Of a stretch of DNA of 40,307 nucleotides, positions 8,730-17,232 are shown piece after piece. The position numbers and the translations under genes were made by a program. Position 1 is the first letter of the stretch, and each line of letters starts with the position of its first letter. The notes beneath the pieces were generated by a model. It had not been told where the DNA came from. It saw nothing but the letters and a program-made list of their open reading frames with translations, and made no database searches. This DNA comes from Candidatus Poribacteria bacterium. Lineage in GTDB: Bacteria > Poribacteria > WGA-4E > UBA9662. The DNA lies in assembly GCA_030748495.1 (NCBI GenBank), contig JASMLX010000057.1, forward strand, positions 1-40,307, read 5' to 3'.

Positions 8730-8935
8730 AGTGGTCTGTCGATTAAGCGGACCGGTCATACTGTCTACGATACGAGCTACCATTTGCTATGGATGTCCAA
8801 ATGCCGCCAATGGATTTCGCTTAGATCTTCCAGGTTTTTGTCCAGCGGAGGTTTGAGCCGATAGCGGAAGTCAATGACTTTGAGATAGAAGCCATGGAGA
8901 TTGCGAAGGACCAGATGCACATACTTTTATTCACA
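8730..8935 (+). pseudogene. IS200/IS605-type TnpA (HUH transposase) fragment
   Basis: Two blocks in different frames match the HUH single-strand transposase family. Around 8741-8830 the frame reads KRTGHTVYDTSYHLLWMSKCRQW, like the conserved YHLVWxTKYR start. Around 8841-8935 it reads FEIEAMEIAKDQMHILLF, like the region ending in the HUH-type DHVHxL motif. A frameshift separates them and the catalytic Tyr region is gone. The fragment is abutted by an oppositely oriented IS1380 scrap. Confidence 0.6.
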
Positions 8936-9119
8936 CTGAGCCGTTTGCCTCGTTCGTATTTTCATAGCCAGCCAATCCTCGAAGATGTCCTTCGTCACGG
9001 CAGTTAATGTCCCAAGACGCTAACAACCCTGCATCACTCGTAACGCTGGACGCATGAAACGTCCACGTCAAACGGCGGTCGCAATCGGCGCGTAATACAG
9101 TCTTTTCCACTTTATTCAT
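8931..9119 (-). pseudogene. IS1380-family transposase N-terminal fragment
   Basis: A 62-codon frame starts at ATG 9119 with CGGAG upstream. The first 35 residues (MNKVEKTVLRADCDRRLTWTFHASSVTSDAGLLA) resemble the start of IS1380-type transposases. After DAGLLA the sequence no longer looks like a transposase and stops, which suggests a deletion junction. No intact ends were identified. Confidence 0.5.
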
Positions 9120-9808
9120 TGAATTCTCCGTTGTTTAGTCCTATTACCTCGAGTGCGCCCTGTGTTCATAGGGATAAACGATGCAGCAGATCTCATGATG
9201 ACGTATCTGAATGGGAAATACGGTTCGGCCTACTATCCGGCTCCGGGTTAGGTTGGAGTTCCTTCCTGAAACCTCATTTCCCACTTCAGTAGAATTCACC
9301 TGACCGGGCTATCGTTACGGGTATGCATTCTGGATACTGGCGATTACAGTGGGACCATGGCCGCCAAGTAAGAGACCTCTGCTCACCGAAGACTTCTGGT
9401 AGCTGTTTAATTCGCAGGTCTCCAGCGAGGTTAGATAATTAACGGTGAACAATCAACACTAATTCTCGACAAACCGTGGAACCACGAAGTTAACAAAGGT
9501 AGGATTTATCGACGCACCACATGGATTGTAGTTGATTAGCACCTTCGGTTGTTGTTCTCCAATTAAGCCGGGGCAGGCTCTTCGGTTGGATCGGAGCTAG
9601 GCCAACTAAAACAAATAGGTAGTACACCCCTGGCCACAGGCTGCCCCCTTTAGTCGGGTATATTCGTGAGAGCCAATCCTCGATCAAACTAGGTACAGAT
9701 AGCAGATACATCCACTGGATCAAGGGTAAAACCATATAGACGGGACGACGGAACAAGCCGGTTTAGGCCGTGAAGGTGTCGTTAACACCCACATAATGAG
9801 TCATTCGG
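9120..9808. other. Long gene-poor interval with one doubtful membrane ORF
   Basis: About 690 bp between the IS scraps and the HEAT-lipoprotein stop. The only frame of note is 9490-9756 on the minus strand (88 codons: VYMVLPLIQWMYLLSVPSLIEDWLSRIY and a second hydrophobic stretch YYLFVLVGLAPI). It has two potential membrane helices but no convincing ribosome-binding site, and the frame upstream runs into a TAG. It could be the tail of a lost membrane protein. I recognise nothing in 9120-9489. Confidence 0.4.
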
Positions 9809-12800
9809 TTACCACTCATAGCCATATGATTTGCCGGTAATTTGATTAAGTGCTCGTGCAGCTAGAAAGTGAAAGTCGGCATCGTCCGACTGTAGAAAAG
9901 TCTCTAGCGTTGAGATACTTTGATCTGATACTGTATTGGCCAGTGTGTCCATCAAAGATAGCTGAACGCCTTTGTCGCTCTCATTCTTCAGCTTATCGAT
10001 CAATGCAGGAACTGCCGTCAGGTCACCGATATTGGTCAGGGCAACAGCCGCATCTTGACGGATTTCGTGGTCGGACTCGTCACTGAGGATGGCTAATAGA
10101 TCGGAAGTTGTAGCTTTATCTCCCAACACGCCAAGCGCCTGGATGGCGTTGCGTCGCATATCCTTGCCGGCGTCAGATTTTATAACCGCAATTAATTGAG
10201 ACAAAAATCGCTTTCGTTTAGATCGACCAATTGCGAGGAAAGCAAATTGCTTTTGTGCATTAGTGCCTTCACGTAGTAGAGAGTCGAGTTTAGCTGTTGC
10301 TTGTGGGCCATTCGATCTGCCCAGGGCTAAAATGGCCGCATGTCGAATCGGGTTATGCTCCCACGTATCTTCGATTCTCTGAATCATCTTGCTACTGATA
10401 GCATCCGGCATTTCAAAATCTTGTGTAGCTGTAACAAAGTGCTCCCATGTATAGTTCCGTTTTAGACTGTCAATATCCAATTCGATAAAGTATTCGGTTT
10501 CATCGATTAATCGCTTTGCCAATACCGAAGTGGCTTTGAGTGCATCTAATTCAGCCAGCGCAGAGGCAGCATTTTTCCTAGCAATAGCGGTGGCACCCCG
10601 GTCCTTGACAATAGCCAATAAATCATCAGTCATCTCAGTAACTTGGAGTTGGCCTAGGGCGATAATAGCCCGTTCATAAATCTCATCTGCCTGGTTGCGG
10701 AATATGTCTTTTACAGCGTCGGTCACCTGTTCTCGTGTCTCTGAGTGATCGCCTAGCATTCCTAGCGCCGTAACACAGGCTAAACGGAGTGAGAGCGGAG
10801 ATTGTGGATTTTGAAGAAGAGAAAGAATCGGAGTAATCGCTGGTTTGACCTCCATCGCCTGGAGGGCCTTAACAGCAGCCTCTTGAAGTTCCGTAGCGGC
10901 CGATGGATCGCCGAGTGTTGCCAGTAAGGGCTTTATTGCTCGTTCGTCACGAAGATTTCCCAATGAACCTGCGGCATTGGCGCGAATCGACTTCGATTCC
11001 TCAGGATTGTTCAAAATCTGAATTAGGGGAGTAACCGCCCCTCGTTTTTTGAAATTACCGATCACTGAAACGGCTGTTTTCCGTACTCGATAATTTTCAT
11101 TTTTCATCTCGTCTAAAATCGTTTCGTAGCTGTTGGGTTTTGCCAATCCGCCAAGAGTCGAAACCGTTGCCCACTTTACCCATTCATCGGCTTTAGCTTC
11201 CGTGCTCCTGCAGGCATTTATTAGAGCTTCCGCAGTATGATCGGCTCCATCTATTAGTAGTGCAACAATGACTCTTGCTTGAATCGATGCCACCTCTTTC
11301 TTATCGTCTTCGAAAGAACCAATCCCTTTTTTTAGAACTTTAACCAGACCCCGGTCGGAGATTTCACTATTAAAACTAGCTAAAGCATTAACCGCACTGG
11401 TGCGGGTGCTTTCAAACTTATCTTGGGTTATAGCTTTGAGCAAAACATTGGCAACTTTATCGCTTTTTTCTACTTTCCCGAGAGCGGTAGCTGCAGCTTG
11501 ACGGACTAATCCTTGTTTATCTTCTTCCAAAGATTGGGTTAAGGCTTTAACAATCTGGTCGATAACCTGTGCGTCTCTTTTTCCAGCCTCCCCGATGATA
11601 CCGAGGGCTCTAGCCGAGTTAGCTCGCACAGTCGCCCGTTCATCACCTCGCTTGTGGTGCAAGGCTTCGATCAGTTCTCGAACAATATTTCGGCCGGCAG
11701 AAGTCGCGGTGACCCGTTTCCCGATTTTACCCAAGGCAAGTGCCATTTCGCTCCGAATCAGGCTGGGTACCGGCTTGATTTTGCCCCAAGATTCGTATTC
11801 AGGTTTTTTGTATCGTTCACTTAATCGTTTCCATTTGGACAGATCAACCGCCTCTGGATTCGTTTTCTCTTCCGATAACCACTCGATTCCCAATCCCTCT
11901 ATTTGCTTTTTCAAGTTGCCGTAATCGCTGTATTCTCGTTTCATATGTCGCCGAAGCTTATTCGGATCATCGAAACGCGTATTCAAGCCCCAAAGCATGG
12001 CGTCAGCACTAACAGAAATTTTAACATTGTTTTCTATGACACCTAGAGCAGTGACAGCAGCTTTACGAAGTTCAAGACTGGTGGTGTCATTTAAAGCCAA
12101 TCGCATCAAAGGTTGGATAGCATCTTTCAGTTTCATTTTCCCAACTGCATTAATGGCGGCTTGACGGATGGCATCTCTGGTTTCGATGAAGTCCTCGGCA
12201 ATGTCGATTAGTTTATCGTTGACCACAATATTATCCTTGACTTTGATTTGGCCAAGGGCCAAAGCGGCTTGGGTAGCAGTGGTATCGTCGAAACTGAGCG
12301 ATTGGCCAAGTGCATCAATCGCTCGTTGATTGTTGCCACGGGATTTAGTAACCCCCATGAACTGAGCAGCAATTGCCTGGATTTCTTTTGGCGTTTGCGG
12401 ATCTACTAGCAGGTCGATCAAAGGTTCTGTTGCCCTTAAATCTTTAATGCTCAACAGGGCTTGAGCACAGCCGATACGGATACTACTGTTGGCTCCTGAA
12501 TCCTGACAGGTCTCAATCAGTTGGGGAACAACAGTTCCACCCATGGAAATTAAGGCGTTTTTAGCACCTCCTTTCAGATCATCGTCCTCGAGTAAGCTGA
12601 CTAGATCTGAGATCACTGACTTGGTTTTCAGGTTGCCAAGTACTTGAAGTACCGCACGCTGGACAGCATTACGACGGTTGGAAATTCTAACATCGTCAAT
12701 AAAGGCGTTGGCGATAAACCGATGTTCGCCAGCCGATGTAGAAACGATATTTTGTCCATGCTGATTCAACGTTTGAGAAAGATGCGGAATAGTCGACTGC

Positions 12801-13744
12801 CCCAGTTGAGTCAAGGTATCAATGGCCATGTCTTTGGTATAGGTGTCACTATCGGCTAATAGAAAGAGTAAATCCTCAGTAGTGTCTACTGCATCTAATC
12901 GATTAATGAGCTTGGCCGCGTGCATCCTCACGATGGCTGGATTGGCACGGGTCGCTACCTTGAGGGCCGGTATGATCTCTGGGGTGCCAATCTTTTCGAT
13001 AGCGATGATAGCGGAATAAAGAACTTGTGCCGATTCCGCTTTGTTAGCAAGAATCTGTTTAAAGGTTTCAATTAGAGTTGGATCTTTTAGTTTGCCTAGA
13101 TGGTTAACCGCGAACTGCCGAATTTCAGGTGTCGTCTGAGAGGCTAAAATCTCTAACAGTGAAGACCTGGCATTGGAACCAAGCTGGTCGATTGCCTTGA
13201 AAGCTGAGCTTCTGGCCCCGTCATCGTAGCATCGCTCGGCTTCCAGTAAGGCCCGCAGAATCTCAGTTTCATCCGCGATTGATGTATTACCGGAGGCAAT
13301 ACCTGCCAGGCCGTATGCCGTCAAACCATATACCGAGTTACGGTTGCGGATTAGCATGTCTAGTTGATCAAGTTGATCCGAATCCGGGTCTTCAGCGACC
13401 TCCAGTCGCTGGATTTCTGCAACAACGCCGGACAGTAGTTTGCGGACGGTACCAACAGTCGAACGCCATTTAGTGATATCCGTAGACCAACTACTGTCTG
13501 TACGTAGGGCTAAGATTCGCTTCAAACATTGAGCTTCGATCAAATCCGGGTTTGAAGCAAGGGCTGAGTCGATCGACTTTTGAGCGCTATCATATTTGTC
13601 ACTCTCCCCCATGTTGGCTAATACAATGGCTTGTCTGGCCACCATAATATCCCGATTTTCTCTGGGGCCACAGCCAACCAAGATTAGGCCAATCAGCACT
13701 CCAACTAACCAACATAATTTCGACTTCAATTGACACGCTTGCAT
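9809..13744 (-). CDS. Giant HEAT-repeat (PBS-lyase type) lipoprotein
   Basis: An exported lipoprotein of about 1311 residues. The start ATG at 13744 is preceded by GAGGT with 5-nt spacing and leads straight into a type II signal peptide, KLCWLVGVLIGLILVGC, whose lipobox Cys is about residue 25. An alternative ATG at 13801 has GGAG upstream and would add 19 residues. A short helical region (IDSALASNPDLIEAQCL, TPR-like) is followed by 20 or more HEAT repeats of about 31 residues (pattern A..ALG.I....A...L...L.D....VR..A). One non-repeat block of about 100 residues sits in the middle (MLWGLNTRFDDPNKLRRHMKREYSDYGNL to RYKKPEYESWGKIK). It probably forms a long solenoid scaffold at the envelope. 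The gene lies 92 bp after glyQS in the same orientation, so they are likely co-transcribed. No partner is known. Confidence 0.85.
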   Translation of the reverse strand: MQACQLKSKLCWLVGVLIGLILVGCGPRENRDIMVARQAIVLANMGESDKYDSAQKSIDSALASNPDLIEAQCLKRILALRTDSSWSTDITKWRSTVGTVRKLLSGVVAEIQRLEVAEDPDSDQLDQLDMLIRNRNSVYGLTAYGLAGIASGNTSIADETEILRALLEAERCYDDGARSSAFKAIDQLGSNARSSLLEILASQTTPEIRQFAVNHLGKLKDPTLIETFKQILANKAESAQVLYSAIIAIEKIGTPEIIPALKVATRANPAIVRMHAAKLINRLDAVDTTEDLLFLLADSDTYTKDMAIDTLTQLGQSTIPHLSQTLNQHGQNIVSTSAGEHRFIANAFIDDVRISNRRNAVQRAVLQVLGNLKTKSVISDLVSLLEDDDLKGGAKNALISMGGTVVPQLIETCQDSGANSSIRIGCAQALLSIKDLRATEPLIDLLVDPQTPKEIQAIAAQFMGVTKSRGNNQRAIDALGQSLSFDDTTATQAALALGQIKVKDNIVVNDKLIDIAEDFIETRDAIRQAAINAVGKMKLKDAIQPLMRLALNDTTSLELRKAAVTALGVIENNVKISVSADAMLWGLNTRFDDPNKLRRHMKREYSDYGNLKKQIEGLGIEWLSEEKTNPEAVDLSKWKRLSERYKKPEYESWGKIKPVPSLIRSEMALALGKIGKRVTATSAGRNIVRELIEALHHKRGDERATVRANSARALGIIGEAGKRDAQVIDQIVKALTQSLEEDKQGLVRQAAATALGKVEKSDKVANVLLKAITQDKFESTRTSAVNALASFNSEISDRGLVKVLKKGIGSFEDDKKEVASIQARVIVALLIDGADHTAEALINACRSTEAKADEWVKWATVSTLGGLAKPNSYETILDEMKNENYRVRKTAVSVIGNFKKRGAVTPLIQILNNPEESKSIRANAAGSLGNLRDERAIKPLLATLGDPSAATELQEAAVKALQAMEVKPAITPILSLLQNPQSPLSLRLACVTALGMLGDHSETREQVTDAVKDIFRNQADEIYERAIIALGQLQVTEMTDDLLAIVKDRGATAIARKNAASALAELDALKATSVLAKRLIDETEYFIELDIDSLKRNYTWEHFVTATQDFEMPDAISSKMIQRIEDTWEHNPIRHAAILALGRSNGPQATAKLDSLLREGTNAQKQFAFLAIGRSKRKRFLSQLIAVIKSDAGKDMRRNAIQALGVLGDKATTSDLLAILSDESDHEIRQDAAVALTNIGDLTAVPALIDKLKNESDKGVQLSLMDTLANTVSDQSISTLETFLQSDDADFHFLAARALNQITGKSYGYEW

Positions 13745-13836
13745 CTTACACCTCAAATTTAACCTTGCTCGACTCATTAGCGATAATCCTTGGCTCTCCA
13801 TACAACTCCCCCTCTGCAAAGGGTTGACAGATCTAT

Positions 13837-16800
13837 CTATTCACCTGTTGCAACTACCAACTTCCGAAAGTCACAGATAGCATAAATATGCGTTGCAATG
13901 GTACTCAGTAAGGCCAATCGATTAGCCTTGACCGCAGGTTCTTCGGCCATGATTAGAACCTGGTCAAAGAACTGGTCAATCGCAGGCTGGAGTTGGATCA
14001 GCTCAAGGAGCAGTTTATCATACTCTCGGTTGCAGTTCAAGTTCGACATTATTGCCGACCGTGCCCTAACCAATTCACCCAGTTGTCGTTCCGCCTCTTC
14101 TTGAAAGAGATCCGGGTCAACTGCATGAGTCAGACTCGCTGGCTCAAATACCGTTTGCGGTATCTCGGGTAAGATGCGAAGGATTCGATTAAGCGCCGGA
14201 TAAATCCGATTGAAATTATCAGCACGGCGAAAATCGTGGACTAATTTCACTCGCTTCTCGACATCGCTGACATCCAGATAGCGAGTAGTTGCGTTGGCGG
14301 TGGCAAGCACAACAAGGGTGGCACTAACTTCGTCGTACTCATAGCCTTGACCTTGAAGCAGCACCTGAAATCGGCCTCGCAGAAAATCGAGAACTACTAT
14401 TTTGGTGTCTGAAGCTAAGTTAATTTCATCCGTAATGTAACCTTGAATTGCCTGTTCGACTATCTGGTCCAGAAGCAGTGGGATTTTCCGTTCCTGCAAA
14501 ATCCGTAAAATCCCGATAGCTTGTCGACGCAGTGAATAAGGATCTTGGGAGCCAGTCGGGCGCTCTTCAATACCAAAATATCCAACGATTGTATCGATCT
14601 TATCGGCAATAGAGACGACAATTCCAATTTCGGATTCAGGAAGATCTCCTTCGGCCGAGACAGGACAGTAGTGCTCTTCAATCGCTATTGCTACGTTTGA
14701 GGATTCATCACTACCGAGGGCATAATACTTACCCATGATTCCTTGAAGGGAGGGGAAGCCAATTACCATCTGTGTGGTTAAATCCGCTTTGCAGAGGTAG
14801 GCTGTTCGTTCAGCTTCCTCTTTAGCGGTGGTGCTAAGTCTCATCTGTTCGCTGATGAAGCCCGCCAATTTTTGTAGGCGAACAATTTTATCATGAAGCG
14901 AACCCAAGCGGACTTGAAAGATTACATCTCTCAACCGATCTACTTTGCCTGCCAGAGAGGATTGCTGGTCTTCCTCGTAGTAGAATGCAGCATCCTCGAA
15001 CCGAGACCGTAGAACTCGCTCATTCCCGTGTCGGATGGCGTCAATGTTTCCATCTGAACCGTTGGAGATCGCAACAAATTTGGCAATCGGATTTCCATCT
15101 GCCTTCAACATCGGGAAATAGCGCTGGTGTTTTTTCATATAGGTGGTCAGTACCTCAATCGGCAAATCTAGATGCTTTGGGCTGAAAGTACCAACAATGG
15201 CTTCCGGGTTCTCGACCAAATAGTTGACCTCCGTTAAGAGTGCTTGATCGAAGTCGGCAGCACATTCTTCCTTAGATAAGACCTGCTCAAGTTGCCGCTG
15301 AATTTCGGCTTGGCGAAGTTGAGGGTCAACGATTACATTCGCTTGTTGGAGTTGGTTGGTGTAGGTGTCAAGGTTAGCCTCAGCCAGCAGAATCGGCTCT
15401 GGATTCAGAGAGCGATGGCCGTAAGTCATCCGATCGGCTATTAGAGTACCCACTTGAAACGGGACTACCTCGGAGCCGAGTAAGGCAACCAGCCAGCGAA
15501 CAGGACGTGCAAATCTCAAGTTTACCCTCGACTCAACCGAAGGTTGGTGTGATTGAGGGCTATCCCAACGCATAGTTTTGGGAAAATTAAGGGCACGAAT
15601 CCATTCTCCAATTAAGTCCGCTAGAATATCAGAAGTTGGTCGACCTTTCTGTAGTTTGGTCGCAGAAACATACACTCCACGCTCAGTTTGGATCAGTTGC
15701 AGATCCGCTACGGAAACTCTTTGCGATTTGGCAAATCCCATTGCAGCCCGAGTCGGATTTCCCCCATCGTCATAGGCGGCTTGTTTAGGAGGACCTGTGA
15801 CCTCAACCGTCTGGTCATCTTGTCGAAGATCTATGTTTTTGATGGCTAAAGCCAGCCGCCTGGGAGTACCAAGTACACGAATCTGATCAAACGATAGATG
15901 TTGCTCGGTCAAGGTAGATTTTGCCCGATCCGATAACTGGTTAAGGGCGGGTTGAATGTAGCCGGCTGGGATCTCCTCAGTACCAATCTCCAACAGAAAA
16001 TCTTGCCTTTCTGCCCTCAATCCAGTGGATACATGGTGTACATCCGCTCTTGATCGGAGATCTTGATTCGAAGATGGTACGTGGGCTAACGGCTTGTCAC
16101 TATCGCCTAAATTATCACCAGCAATCAAAAGAGGATGTCCTAGTTCTCGACGCTGATCAATATAAGCTCGTGTGGTTCTTTGTGCTAATCGCCTAACGCG
16201 CTCAATGTACCCAACTCGCTCAGTGACACTGATAATCCCACGGGCATCAAGCAGATTAAATGTGTGCGAGGCTTTCAATACATAGTCGGTAGCGGGCAAA
16301 ATCAAACTTTGGTCTAAACAAGAAAACGCCTCTTTTTCATAAACATTGAATAGATTCAGTAGCATCTCCGTGTTGGCGTGATTAAAACTGTACTTGGAGT
16401 ATTCGACTTCGGCCTGGTGGTGAATATCACCGTAGTTGAACTTTTGGTTCCACTGAATTTCATAAACGGAGTTGACATCTTGCAGGTACAGCGCGATCCG
16501 CTCTAGGCCATAAGTTAGTTCAGCGCAAATCGGATTTAGATCTTGGCTGCCCATTTGCTGAAAATAGGTGAACTGAGTAATTTCAGCCCCATTCCACCAA
16601 ACTTCCCAACCAAGACCAGAGGCTCCCAACGTAGGTGATTCCCAATCGTCTTCCACAAAGCGGAAATCGTGCTGTGTCGGGTCGATACCGAGGTGTTTCA
16701 GACTCTCCAGATAAAGCGGCAGTACATCGGTTGGTGCCGGTTTTAAAATTACTTGATACTGGTAGTAGGCACCTAACCGGTAGGGATTTTCTCCATACCG

Positions 16801-16986
16801 GCCATCGGTTGGACGGCGGGATGGTTCGACATAAGCGACGTTCCATGGCTCTGGGCCGAGGCATCGCAAAAAGGTTGCCGGATTGAAAGTTCCTGCACCA
16901 ACTTCGATATCGCAAGGTTGGTGAATCAGGCAGCCATAGTCTGCCCAAAATTGTTGCAGGTTAAGAATTATCTCCTGAAAAGTCAT
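13837..16986 (-). CDS. glyQS: Glycyl-tRNA synthetase, fused alpha and beta subunits
   Basis: A single 1049-residue chain that charges tRNA-Gly. Residues 1 to about 290 are the class II catalytic alpha subunit (FQEIILNLQQFWADYGC, motif 2 region GRYGENPYRLGAYYQYQVILKP, then YGLERIALYLQ). A poorly conserved linker of about 40 residues follows (GDNLGDSDKPLAHVPSSNQ). The beta subunit starts at DFLLEIGTEEIPAGYIQPAL and includes the HD-type core (LTTYMKKHQRYFP, ADLTTQMVIGFPSLQGIMGKYYA) and the C-terminal tRNA-binding helices. Most bacteria with this type encode two separate chains; fused forms are known in chlamydiae and some others. ATG 16986 has no good Shine-Dalgarno nearby; a strong GGAGGT lies 48-53 nt upstream in front of a short frame. 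The stop is TAG. Confidence 0.97.
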   Translation of the reverse strand: MTFQEIILNLQQFWADYGCLIHQPCDIEVGAGTFNPATFLRCLGPEPWNVAYVEPSRRPTDGRYGENPYRLGAYYQYQVILKPAPTDVLPLYLESLKHLGIDPTQHDFRFVEDDWESPTLGASGLGWEVWWNGAEITQFTYFQQMGSQDLNPICAELTYGLERIALYLQDVNSVYEIQWNQKFNYGDIHHQAEVEYSKYSFNHANTEMLLNLFNVYEKEAFSCLDQSLILPATDYVLKASHTFNLLDARGIISVTERVGYIERVRRLAQRTTRAYIDQRRELGHPLLIAGDNLGDSDKPLAHVPSSNQDLRSRADVHHVSTGLRAERQDFLLEIGTEEIPAGYIQPALNQLSDRAKSTLTEQHLSFDQIRVLGTPRRLALAIKNIDLRQDDQTVEVTGPPKQAAYDDGGNPTRAAMGFAKSQRVSVADLQLIQTERGVYVSATKLQKGRPTSDILADLIGEWIRALNFPKTMRWDSPQSHQPSVESRVNLRFARPVRWLVALLGSEVVPFQVGTLIADRMTYGHRSLNPEPILLAEANLDTYTNQLQQANVIVDPQLRQAEIQRQLEQVLSKEECAADFDQALLTEVNYLVENPEAIVGTFSPKHLDLPIEVLTTYMKKHQRYFPMLKADGNPIAKFVAISNGSDGNIDAIRHGNERVLRSRFEDAAFYYEEDQQSSLAGKVDRLRDVIFQVRLGSLHDKIVRLQKLAGFISEQMRLSTTAKEEAERTAYLCKADLTTQMVIGFPSLQGIMGKYYALGSDESSNVAIAIEEHYCPVSAEGDLPESEIGIVVSIADKIDTIVGYFGIEERPTGSQDPYSLRRQAIGILRILQERKIPLLLDQIVEQAIQGYITDEINLASDTKIVVLDFLRGRFQVLLQGQGYEYDEVSATLVVLATANATTRYLDVSDVEKRVKLVHDFRRADNFNRIYPALNRILRILPEIPQTVFEPASLTHAVDPDLFQEEAERQLGELVRARSAIMSNLNCNREYDKLLLELIQLQPAIDQFFDQVLIMAEEPAVKANRLALLSTIATHIYAICDFRKLVVATGE

Positions 16987-16992
16987 TTATGA

Positions 16993-17031
16993 TTAATTGG
17001 TGTTGGTGTCAACTTGTAGATGACACCACAT
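16993..17031 (-). other. Possible 12-codon leader ORF before glyQS
   Basis: Upstream of glyQS, GGAGGT (reverse complement of 17034-17039) precedes ATG at 17031. The short frame reads MWCHLQVDTNTN and stops at TAA (16993-16995), six bases before the glyQS ATG. The spacing from GGAGGT to ATG is short (2 nt). It contains a small hairpin, GGTGTCA...TGACACC (17004-17027). It has no glycine codons, so it is not a classical attenuator, but it might couple translation into glyQS. Confidence 0.3.
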
Positions 17032-17232
17032 TTACCTCCATTATCTGTTGGTTTATTAGCAAAGATTAACAAAGTGACATACTACACAACCGTTCTATAC
17101 TAACGGCATGGTTGACGGGTATGGATTTTGGAATAATTGATAACTTATTCGGGGCGGGTACGTCAAGCTTGTTAACATTATGCCCATCTCTCGGTCTAGC
17201 CTTAAGCTAACCTGCCGAAGGGTGTCCAGCAT

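Noticed and set aside
16993..17031. Glycine attenuator or T-box for glyQS
   Set aside because: The short leader frame has no Gly codons, and I see no T-box sequence or terminator-antiterminator structure.
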